Shown here piece after piece: positions 34,705-45,108 of a stretch of 64,000 bases of DNA. Every line of letters begins with the position of its first letter. Positions within the stretch are counted from its first letter, which is position 1. Both the position numbers and the translations under genes were made by a program. Source of the DNA: Trichostrongylus colubriformis (Eukaryota; Nematoda; Chromadorea; Rhabditida; Trichostrongylidae); NCBI GenBank assembly GCA_963978905.1, contig OZ022257.1, positions 54,888,873-54,952,872 of the forward strand. The letters run 5' to 3'. The notes below the pieces were generated by a model that did no database searches, was not told the origin of the DNA, and saw only the letters and a program-made list of their open reading frames with translations.

Positions 34705-37700
34705 ATGGAGCAGGAACTTGCGGCACGTTGGAAAGATTTGACCAGTTTCCTATGCGAACCCACCAGAGAAAAATGGTGGAAAACGATCATTGAAGCTTAC
34801 AGACCACGTCCTTTCCGGTCCGTTGCCCCCATCTTCCTTTTATGGGAACCCTCTTCAATGACAATTCTGCCATTTTAGTGGTGTTCCTCATCTTTGTGCT
34901 ATGTTCGCTCTTTTTGACAAATACAAAGATCATCTAAAGGATCGATATGCGACCGCTTTTGCGATCTTCTTCAAAAGGTACGTATTTTATGGGTTTTCTC
35001 GAATTTTCCTAATTCTTTACGATTTGTTTACAGTGCTGTTTATGATCCTATTGCTTCGGATAATGCCGAAAAAAGTGCACAATTATTGCATCAGTTTGCG
35101 CAGGACACTACACTCGATTCGGTTCGTTTTTTATTCGATTGCAAGGTTTACCCGCATTATTCTCGCCCTGGCGGGTTGTGTGTGAACAGCTGCAATAACA
35201 AAGTGCCAGTGTTACTTGGGCGTTCCGTCTCTGTCAGTTCAGCTGCCAGTTGAATCGAACGTTCTCTTTGCCATGGCTAGGGCTCCAGGTGTTATTTATA
35301 TTTTCAGAAATTTAGTTGGTTTCTAATATTAGGAATGCTTCTTGTTAATTATAGCCTGCCTCAGTCCCACCTATAGCTTTGTATTTTATGATGGCGCGTC
35401 ACAGAGCGCATAAATGAATAAATAAATAAAATATGTCCATCCCTCTCTCCACCCACCTGTGATTTAGCCCACTTGGGACCTTTTGCTGCTTCTGTACCAC
35501 CCCGTGATCCCTTCCATTCATCGTTTTCATGCCCCCCCCCCAGAAACAATTAGCCTCTGCAAAAATCAATATTCCGTCCTCATGACAGTCAAATTGGACG
35601 TTCTCTTTGCCAAGGCTATGGCTACAGATGCTATTTCTATCTCTTTCCCCACCCACCTGTGATTTACCCCATTTGGGACCTTTTTTGCTTCTGTATTACC
35701 CTCGTATCCCTTCCATTCATTTTTTCATGTCCCCCCAGAAACAATTAGCCTCTGCAAAAATCAATATTTCGCCCCCATGGCAGTTTCTCGTGCATACAAT
35801 GTGCGTATGTGTGTCGACGATGTAGATATATTGACTGAGGAGTGGGGAATTCTTTGGACGTCGCCCGAACCGAATAAACACAGCGCGCCGTGGTGACTGC
35901 GGAGCTAATTATCGTGTTTAAGGAGAATTATGTGGCCGATTTGGTGCTGGCATCGGGCTCGTACTCCACAGATGCACATCTCACTGAAGGAGTGTCAGGA
36001 GATGAGGATGTACACTATTTGATAGATTTTGATATGGCATTCCTAGGAGACAGTGAAGAACAGTACGTTCCAGTAGTCTTTTCAGTCGATAAGAGGCTTT
36101 CAGCACGCTTTTTTGATTTTTTTTCAGGTTTGCTGAGCATGAAAAAGCTCAACGAAAGGAATACAGTCATATGAGTGATGATGAATACCGGAAACAACGG
36201 GAAAAGGTGGGGTTACTGAAAGTTTTCGAAGTTTTTTTTCATTTATTTGAAACATTCTGATCTTTCTGATTGGTCTTATCGCTCTCCATAGTTAAGGACT
36301 CTATTATTTTTATTCCTTCATTTTTTGTTTCCTCCAAAATAGCTCTCGAAGAACCATTCACTCGCTGAAAAATCAAAATTAATTTCATTTTTTATTCATT
36401 ATTTTCTCTTGGCAGAACCTTGTATTCACCCTGGAAATTTCGCTGCTATCCTTCATTTCTCTGCAAGCCGCTATTTTAACGAATTTGAGTGAATAAAATT
36501 TAGTAATGACGGAACGGTGCGAGCGTTAAGATCACAGCCTTTTAGAGTGTTCTCGGCTGCGTAATCACCAAAAAACAACAGTTGTTTGGCATTCCCATAA
36601 GAAGTGTTCCCATTGTCCGAAAAGGGCAGAGTGAGTCAGATGAAGGATAAGGTGAAATAATGACGTGGTTAGGAACACAAAGGGTGAACAATTCCATCAT
36701 AAGTGAAATAGTGAAATAGCGATGAATAAATGAAGTGAATAAATAATGAATAAAGAAGTAATTAAGGTGAAATAGTGACGTAAATAATGAGGTATAAGAA
36801 CACAAATGGTGAACAATTCCATTATCCACCGTGATTTTCACTCTGTTTATTAGAGTGCATAGTGTATGTGGGTCTCGTAGAAGTCAGTGGTGTTATCCTT
36901 TCAAGCAGTGTCTTTTAATCAATCAAATATGTGACGTCACATGAATGATGACAAATATCGAAAAGAAAAGATGGAGATATCATAATTTTCGGTGATTTTT
37001 CATCCATTACATCACCCACGGTCATTGTGAGCTACTATTACAATCTATTTTAGAATGCCTAAAACTCTTGCAGAGTTGATAGCAAAAGTATTTCAAATTT
37101 TTTAGGAAAAATTAGGAAATCCATAACGCCTTCATCGAAACTGGGTTTCTTCAGGATCTTATTCAACTTCAAAACCGTTTCTAATTCACAGTACGCTTGT
37201 CAGTGCAAAAAATAAAGAAATTACTGCCAAAAGCTTCATTTTTTATTTTTATTTTGCATTTGAATGCGTTCTTGGGCTGTACAACCATACCACTACATGC
37301 GCCATCTGGTGATCCCATCACTTTCAAAAAATGCATTTTTCAAACGTCTCAGATATGTCTCCATTAATAGGCTGTCTTTCTCTTGTCTTGTCATTTTGGT
37401 GCAATTACTAAATGACCAATGACTGTTTGCCGTCGTTTCAAAGGCATTCATAGCAGTCAATTCGGAGCCTTCCATCATCACTGCTTGAATTGAATTTCAA
37501 AACAGGTTTATAATGGGGCTCTCCGTTGGCATAACGATTTTGCAAGGGTGCCAAGTTGAGGGCAAAAATTTGAGTGGCGGACGAAACGCTCACCTGCATT
37601 TCGTGCTTTCCGGGCATATGTGCCAATCCACTATCCTATGGAAACCCCTTTCACCTTAACGCAGCTTTTGAATGGAATATTTACCATAACTATTGCCCAT

Positions 37701-40700
37701 AACGCAGCACCCTTGTAACAGTTTTCACATACCGGTCCATAGCCATAATCAGCAGCTAACAAAAATTAAAAACTTCAAAAACCAAGATTTTACAAGGAAT
37801 GGAAAGGGATTTTGTATTGTGGCAGAGATACATGGAAGAAACTCAAAATGATATTGGCTATTTCTGGAATTCGATGAAGGGTGGATGATGACTAAATGTA
37901 ATAAAATTGGAAAAAATCAAAAACTAGATTAGTGAGCAGTTATTTCTGGTTGTTACAGGCAAGAGAGAACAGTTGAGTGCAAGGTTAGGGCAATTCGTCA
38001 CTCCGTTGAAGTCAATGAGATCAATTTCTTGGTGCTTGTTCTTTATTTCGATTGGAGCCGAGATAAATCAGAAAGTCCAGTGGAGTGTGGAAGGGGGTAT
38101 ATATTCTTATATATTTGAAATGTTGAGGGAATATATTCCGGTTCACATTAGCTATAGTAAGAACCATACATGAATTCAGCAGTCTCCAATGTTCTCATTA
38201 GAAATCCCAGATGTGGCGGAGGCCGGAATGAAAATGTCCTCTTTGTTTTTTCTCGCCACTCTGTTCTGGGACCTTTTGTATTTCCCAGTATGTGCTTTCA
38301 TCTTCTGGTTCGAGATGACTAGTTTCTAGGACCAAGCCCGCTGTGGAAATTTCTCATAGCAAGGGCTATATTTTAGAAGGGAAAGAGGGAGTTCGTTTTT
38401 TTTTTGAGAATTTCTCAAGTAATCCTCACCAACTACCTCTTTATTTATTTATCTACTTATTTGTGATTTGTGATTTATTTTTAGTGATTTTTGAGGCAGT
38501 GAAAGCTTTCTGAAAAAGGTTGTCATTTGGATTAGGTAAACATGGTTTGTAGTTGGTCGCAGCACCAGGATTACCGACTGGCGCTTATTTTCCTGAAGAG
38601 CTCATTTTAGCACAACACCAGCCATGGAAGAGTTGAGTTCCATATAATCGAGGTCGCTTTGGGGGTCATATTCCCCGGAAAATTGGCCTATTGCAATGCT
38701 TGGCCTTGCCAGCATTTCTGACATCCTCATTATCCTCCCAGGTGATCCTTGTTCCTATTCAGTCTCATCTACACTTTTACCACAACACTCCCGAAGTCTC
38801 ATTCCACGACAGGACGAGTTTTCTGGGGTTTTTCTGGAAGTGCTGACCTAGTAGAAATCTATGATCTCTGAAACTTTTTTTTACAAAGTGTTCACGAGCA
38901 CTGCTCTTTTTGTATAGGATATATCATTCACTGTAATCCGAAAAAAAAAGAAACTGTTCGTACTTCGAAAGCCTGTTTTTTGCTACACTCACACTTTCCG
39001 CTTTCTTTCACAGAAATCTCCGAAGGTTCATATTTTCCAAGTCCTCGCAAGTTTCACTTCGCACTTTTATTTCACTTAATATCTTACTACTTATATTTTA
39101 AAGGGCTTCTTTCAATCATTTCACAATAACGTTGCCCAGTTCTTCTTAAAAATGCCCGTTCCTTTTGTTTTGTGGTTGTTTACTCGTCATTACTCGCTGT
39201 CACTCACTTTCATCTGTCCTGAGTACTGTGCTAATATCTACAGTACAATGTAATGCTCATGTTATCTTCAGTGGCTGATTTTGCTGTTTTTCTAATTACA
39301 GAAAGCATGTGAATATAATTATCCATAATTGAACGGGGAGACATTGTTATTTTCTGAAATCCCACACTCCTCTGAATATAACAATGTGAAGCTCCATGAA
39401 CTCATTAGAAAATGTCAAAAAAAACTTTCTCTGAAACTATTACGAAGTGATCCGTGCATCACATGCATGACCGCCGTCATCTTATGAAATAATTTGAATG
39501 AGTTTTTTTGCAGAGTTTGGTATTTTTCGGGTAGGGCATTGTTTAAAGTTCGCAATTCACCCGATTTAGTCATCAGACACAAAGGAAGAGGTGCGTGACG
39601 GTGAGACAATTATAAAGCGATCGAACGGAAAGGAAAATATACGTATCGATTCTTCGATCGGGAGTCTAATCACCTAAATCGCCCGATTGCATGACTGCTT
39701 GATCGACACGCAACTTGCCATTGACGTCTGATCATTGCCAAAATCGCGAACTCTGAACACTGCTCAACCGCAATGGCGGATGTGCAATTGATGAATTTCC
39801 GGGCGTTGTCTGCGAAGGGGCGGACTTCATGTGATGGAATGACTTTTTAAATGAGAGCTTTAGCTTTTATTTTTTTTCATAGAATTTCCTGATAAATGTG
39901 CATCCAATTCTCAAAGCTGACAGATTATCCACTATTGTTTTTTTTGGGAAATATACGGCGAAAGTATCCTTGAGACCAACCAGAAGGTTCCTTTTTTTTT
40001 TTGGTAAAATCCATTTTCGGTGTGGAGGTGGCAAAAGAACCACATGTGGTCATAATTCATCATGCTTGTAATGTCTGGTTGCTTTAATGAAAATTCATTT
40101 TGTTTCTTGACAACTGCAGCTGAGCGGTTCCGCCGCATGACGGAAAACACTGCGCCCCTTTCGAAATCCACCAGTTTTGACATTTTATTTGATTAATTAG
40201 GGAGATAAATGGGCGTTGCGAGCCTCGTGTCCAACATTAGATTGATTTGGATTAATTAGGAAGATGAATTAGCATTTCGAACCTCGTTCTATATGAGATT
40301 CGGCAAGTGTGGGGAACGTTCCAAACGCTCGGTAGAATAATAAGAGCTCCTTCTGGTGAAGATATTGCATTTGGTGAAATTGCAAGCATAAGAGGTCCTT
40401 TCGCTTGTACCTCTCCCTAGGCTTAGTCTGCTGCCATCGTACGGCTCGCTGCCCTAACCAGAGGTTTTCCACCCCCTAGAAGGTTCCCATAGAGCAAGTT
40501 ATAGCAACGATTGCAACCCGAAGGATGGATGAGGGAACGACTGAAGGCCAGTAATCGTGAAATTCATTATTGAGCCAATATGGGTAGATGATAACGGACA
40601 GTCCATGTAGACGAATCGAGGACATGTCACTTGGTGGACTTTAACTTTAGCGGGTGAGAGACTCTGAAACAGCTATTAAAACAGGAGCTGAGTCCAATTT

Positions 40701-43700
40701 CATACGCGAAATGCCAGCAGATGGCCGCCATTTGTCCCATTTGCGACCTTTAGGCAATATAACCCTCTCAACCGCCTCCTAGAGGCACATACAAATGAGG
40801 GAACGAAGAGAATCGAAACGGCGATCTACACGTTCATTCAGTGAACGGTGGAGATTCTATCTACCTTTCATGAAATGGCTCTGTAGGTTCAAGTTATCCA
40901 ACGGTAGACTACGAGCTTAACCTCACTTTCATATACTATATTATCATCTTTATTAATTTTAGCGGAAGAAGGGCACTTGGCGCGCACTCCCACTCTCATG
41001 ATGCGGGGATCAAATTCTACCTCAATGCCCGCGAACAGACCAACCAAGTCTTCCATCCCACCGGGTTGGGTGTATGTACCTAAGACTTATCTGGGAGGAT
41101 AAAAGTACTGACTTGCACATCGGCTGTCTTCAGGTCACATGCCACCACGATTCCGATCGGAACTGGAATGCGCGGCACATCCCAGTAAGGAATCGATTAA
41201 TGCTCAAAACCCTTCACCGTAAATCTCATTATTACATTGTTTATATTATTATTAGAAGTATTCTATACATAAAGCAGATTATAACATTAAGTTGGGAGTG
41301 GCTAGTGGCTTTACGACGTTTTGCTTCTTTTTTCCTTTTTTCTATTCCATCTCGTTCGTCGCTGATTGTGCGGCATATATGACACTCCCGTTTTTCTTCA
41401 TAAATTCTCAGAATCCGATCGGAGATGTGTTTCTGAAGCTGCATACTTAATTTGAAAGGAGCAATAGTCCGGCTAAGAGGCACAGTTCATGCCAGTAGAT
41501 TCAGAGCCATGAACATATCAACATTAGCCGCCTAATTAAATAACATTATGGAATTAATAGCTCTTTTTCAGGGTAATTTAACCTGATTGACTTCACTAAC
41601 TCTATCACTTTATCAAAGGAACCAGTAGGGGTCGGGAGAGAAAAGAGAATGGGAATCGATCTTTTTGAAACGAACATTCAAGGTTAGAAGCGATAATTAT
41701 TTGTGTGAACTGAGAAAACTGAATTTGAGAAAACTGAATTTGAAGGCGCGAGGTTGTGGCCTGTATTCGCATCTCCCGCACATCTCTGCAAGCTGCAACA
41801 TCACCCTTCCGAGTTGCTCGAAATCCATTGTTCACACTCGATGTCTTAGCAAGGGATAGAGGAATATGGTTGTGACGCTCTTTTTTCTTTCTTTTAATCA
41901 CTACAACCTGTGAGAATTTTGAGTGAAAGGGTAATGCGGCTGGCTGCCACTGATCTCTCGTACGCTATTCACACAGATGTGGCCATCGTAAACACATTAA
42001 AATCGCCGAAACTACATTGTGGCCCGTTCAAACTCAATCTTCTTCCTTTTTTCAGTACAGTAGACGTAGAACATGTGGAATGAATTTGGCCGACCATAAT
42101 GTATTCCTTCACACGGTGTGTTCAGTGGAACCCGAAGGGGTCGCGAGAAAGAGAAAGATGGGAGGAAATAATCGTTTTAAAACGAATATTTGAGATTGAA
42201 AGGGATAATCAGTAGAGAATCCCTGATTCAAAAGCGCAACCTTGTTGTCTTGTATTGGGTTGAGGAATAAGTCCTTGCCGTTTTTTTCAACCCCGTTTTT
42301 CACATTGTTCCCTTCATCTTTCGACAAAGGTTATATATGTTTTCGATAGAGCTTTTTTTGCTCTATAAAATGCTACTATCTATTTTTCGAATAATTCGAC
42401 CACCCAAAATTTATGAGGCTTGGAAATGAAGTAAGCTGAAGGCAAAAAACTGGCGTTTGCGCACCTTATCTTTCTCGTCTGCCGTCGAGATCAAAAAATG
42501 CATGTGTATAAGTTTCGATAGAGCTCTTTTAGCTCTACAGAATGGTACTACTTATTACTCAAATCGCTCAACTTTTTGCTGTTTTTAAGACTCAGAAATG
42601 CAGTACTCGCAAAAGTGTGCCCTTTCGTTATCTTCTCTTTCTCGCCTACCATCGAGATTGGAGAAGATGTGCATGCACGCAATCGATAGAGCTTTTTTTG
42701 CTCTACAAGGTGGTGCCATCCTTCTTTTGTATCCTCTCATATTTTAGCATGTAGGGAGAAGCTTCCACCTGTTTTTCAATTCAAAATTGCATAATGAAAA
42801 TGAATTTTTTTGGCACAATGTTTTGTGTAACTCGATAGAGCTCTTCTCGCTCTACAAGATAATGTTCACGGTTTTTGTTCGAATAAATTTTTGACATTTT
42901 TTAGACCATTTGAAAGTCGACGAAATCGAGCATTTTCGTCACATGGTGTCAAAAATGCTCGATTTCGTCGACTTTCAAATGGTCTAAAAAATGTCCAAAA
43001 TTTATTCGAACAAAAACCGTGAACATTATCTTGTAGAGCGAGAAAAGCTCTATCGAATTGTATAAAATATTGTGCCAAAAAAAATCATTTTCATTATGCA
43101 ATTTTAAATTGAAAAACAGGTGGAAGCTTATCCCTACATGCTAAAATATGAGAGGATACAAAAGAAGGATAGCACCATCTTGTAGAGCAGAAAAAGCTCT
43201 ATCGAATGCGCGTATGCACATCTTCTCCAATCTCGATGTTAGGCGAGGAAGAGAAGATAACGAAAGGGCACACTTTTGCGAGTACTGCATTTCTGAGTCT
43301 TAAAAACAGCAAAAAGTTGAGCGATTTGAGTAATAAGTAGTACCATTCTGTAGAGCTGAAAGAGCTCTATCGAAACATATACACATGCATTTTTTGATCT
43401 CGATGGCAGACGAGAAAGATGAGGTGCGCAAACGCCAGTTTTTTGCCTTCAGCTTACTTCATTTCCAAACCTCATAAATTTTAGTAGTCGAATTAGTCGA
43501 AAAATAGATAGTACCATTCTATAGAGCAAAAAAAGCTCTATTGAAAACGTATATAAGCTTTGTCGAAAGGTGAAGGGAACAATGTGAAAAACGGGGTTTA
43601 AAAAAACGGCAAGGACTTATTCCTCAACCCAATATTTGCATCTACCGGCATCTCTTAACTGCAAAATCATCTTTCCAAGTTGCTCGCTGTAGATGATGTC

Positions 43701-45108
43701 ATTTGTTGTGTCGTAGAGTGTATTTCATCCATTCATGATGATGTGAAATAAGTAAAACAACAAATAGCGGCAATCGAGTGAAAAAGTGAGTAGGAGAATA
43801 AGCGAAATGGTAAAAAAGGTGGGTAGGTCTCTCCGTGAGTCAAAAATGCCACCTCCCGCTGTCTTTAAAGTCCGTGCATGCCTCACTATGCTGGGAAGTT
43901 TTTTCCCATTTTATAGTTCCCTTTTTTCCAGGAAGCATGGAACTCTTGTTGGGCATCATCATAATTTGTGTATTTTACTACACTATTTTACTTTTTTGCT
44001 TACACTCCTTTCTCTTTTCGCTCTCTTTTCCACTTGGCTGTGCCCGCTTCCGATCGGCCATTCATGGCGTTAAAACCCTAAGAAGGACTAATCTTTCATG
44101 CCTTCAAGTATCTTTCATACGTGAAGAATTGATTTTCTTCGACTTTCCTTCAGCCAGTCTTTTTTTAACCTCACACCCAGTCAGGACAGTTTAGGTGAAC
44201 TCCCGTTTGAACTGCGTAAACAGAATTGATTTATTTGACTTTTGCGTCGGAAACATCATTTGTAATAGACATTTGACTGTCAGAAATATAGGTCGAGCTG
44301 AAAGTTGAATCGCTATCCCTTTTACCCTAACAAGTTTCCTAGAAATTCAAATGAAGAAGTGAGAACTCTGAGTAAAGCAGCTGAGAGATTTGAGTTATTC
44401 AGTCTCCCTTGAGTTCTACACCAATAAACGGTGAACAGCGGGCGGAAAGATTGACCGATTCTAAAAAGCTCAGATCATCGCTTCCGAACTCTCAATATTC
44501 AAACCTGTCCAACTTTAATTCATCTGCAAACTTGGTACATTGAAAAAAAACTTGTGGAATCAGCAGAGTGAATCCATGGATTTCATCTGTATTGCTTGCC
44601 TGCGTCCAGTTTTAAATACATAGTATAGTATAAAAAGCATAATTGTTGTAAACATACCACCTATACTGATCGACTTGCTGAAAGATCTGAATTTTTTCTC
44701 TGAGTGAATTCATGAAAAAAATGGTTTAGGAACATCAAGCAGTCCGCTCAGAATGCTTTCAGCTACTTTCACCCCCTTAGCTAAGAGATGTCGAGTAAGA
44801 AAATTCGTGTTAAAATAGAGTAAAAATACATAGAAGAATAAATAGAGATAGAGAAATATAAACGAGATTAAATACCGTAAAAATAACAAAAATTATTATA
44901 TCAATGTATTGTCTCAAAATATGTAATTTTCGATCTTATTACAGCAGCAGCATTTCTGCAAAGTTAAATTTTTCAGGTGTTGCGATTTTTCCTACAAATC
45001 CCGAATATCTATGCCACAAAGGAGCTACGAGAAGATTTTGAGGCTCGAGCCAGAGAGAATATTGCTAGAGAGATCAAATTACTGGAGAGTGGTTCCAGAC
45101 AATATTAA
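34705..45108 (+). CDS. HD-superfamily phosphohydrolase-like protein (COG4339 type), six exons
   Basis: Exons are 34703-34817, 34879-34977, 35034-35121, 35923-36062, 36128-36206 and 44977-45108. All junctions are GT-AG, phases agree, and the ATG is at 34705. The 216-residue product matches COG4339 predicted metal-dependent HD hydrolases end to end: the N-terminal W-K helix and EKWWKTIIEAY, the metal-site region (residues 34-46), FALFDKYKDHL, AVYDPIASDNAEKSAQLL (72-89), DVHYLIDFDMAFLG (129-142), then a C-terminal helix with IPNIY and EARARENI. The length is normal. Three canonical ligand positions look altered: FRGVPHL instead of YHxxxHx (R38, H42 kept), FFKSAVYD instead of FHDAxYD (K70-S71), and Y114 near an expected His. 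The protein may be a non-catalytic paralogue. Exon 4 uses a weaker TTTAAG acceptor, and the last intron is 8,770 bp. Confidence 0.75.
35246..35783 (+). repeat. Direct duplication inside intron 3 of the HD gene
   Basis: Two copies share CGTTCTCTTTGCCA, then CCACCCACCTGTGATTTA, CCCTTCCATTCAT and finally AATTAGCCTCTGCAAAAATC. Copy 1 spans about 35246-35587 and is enlarged by a SINE-like insertion at about 35300-35432 ending in AATAAATAAATAAA. Copy 2 spans about 35588-35783. Divergence is low, so the duplication is fairly recent. Confidence 0.65.
36650..36823. repeat. Short direct repeats (minisatellite-like)
   Basis: GGTGAAATA(A/G)TGACGT...AGGAACACAAAGGGTGAACAATTCC recurs about 120 bp later as TAAGAACACAAATGGTGAACAATTCC, with GAATAAATAA runs between. 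Confidence 0.5.
37575..37760 (-). repeat. tRNA-derived SINE, copy 2 (diverged)
   Basis: The minus strand has GGATAGTGGATTGGCACATA and GCCCGGAAAGC, matching the A-box half and anticodon arm of copy 1 (3856-4040). The similarity continues past the tRNA part through TATTTACCATAACT. The B box is degraded. Confidence 0.55.
40190..40305. repeat. Tandem duplication, unit about 60 bp
   Basis: GATTAATTAGGGAGATAAAT...GCGAGCCTCGT is followed by GATTAATTAGGAAGATGAAT...TCGAACCTCGT. Two diverged units. Confidence 0.5.
40985..41225 (+). repeat. Family R2 repeat, copy 4
   Basis: CGCACTCCCACTCTCATGAT, then GAGGATAAAAGTACTGACTT, CACATCGGCTGTCTTCAGG, GGAACTGGAATGCGCGGCAC, and AATCGATTAATGCTCAAAA. Full R2 block order in the plus orientation. 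Confidence 0.6.
41615..41830 (-). repeat. Family R1 repeat, copy 2
   Basis: The minus-strand R1 order is present: AACCAGTAGGGGTCGGGAGA, then GGTTAGAAGCGATAATTA, then TATTCGCATCTCCCGCACAT. An internal 17-bp tandem (GAGAAAACTGAATTT twice) is private to this copy. Confidence 0.55.
42117..43692 (-). repeat. Family R1 repeat, copy 3, split by the large palindrome
   Basis: The left piece (42117-42252) has GAACCCGAAGGGGTCGCGAG, then AAAGCGCAACCTTGTTGTCT. The right piece (43635-43692) has TTGCATCTACCGGCATCTCT, then CTTTCCAAGTTGCTCG. In the unsplit copy at 41615-41830 these pieces are adjacent, which locates the insertion exactly at a TA. Confidence 0.7.
42255..43632. mobile_element. 1,378-bp near-perfect palindrome with mariner-like ends
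   Basis: The ends are TTGGGTTGAGGAATAAGTCC and its exact reverse complement, with TA duplications at 42253-42254 and 43633-43634. The end sequence resembles mariner terminal repeats. The left arm (42255-42936) and right arm (42952-43632) are reverse complements with a few percent mismatch, separated by 15 bp. Each arm carries four diverged tandem modules spaced 172, 168 and 149 bp. Each module is headed by TCGATAGAGC(N7)GCTCTACA. No transposase or other coding frame is present. It lies in the last intron of the HD gene, so sense transcription would give a roughly 680-bp hairpin RNA. Confidence 0.85.

Larger units (their letters stand above)
36207..44976 (+). other. 8.77-kb last intron of the HD gene
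   Basis: Bounded by AAG|GTGGGG at 36206 and TTTTTCAG|GTG at 44977. The bordering exons are in matching phase and continue the COG4339 alignment, so the long intron is well supported by homology. It holds a SINE, R1 and R2 repeats and the large palindrome at 42255-43632. No independent host gene was recognised within it. Confidence 0.7.

Noticed and set aside
42255..43632. CRISPR-like array of spaced palindromes
   Set aside because: Modules are diverged rather than identical, spacing is 149-172 bp, and the genome is eukaryotic; a foldback transposon explains the structure.
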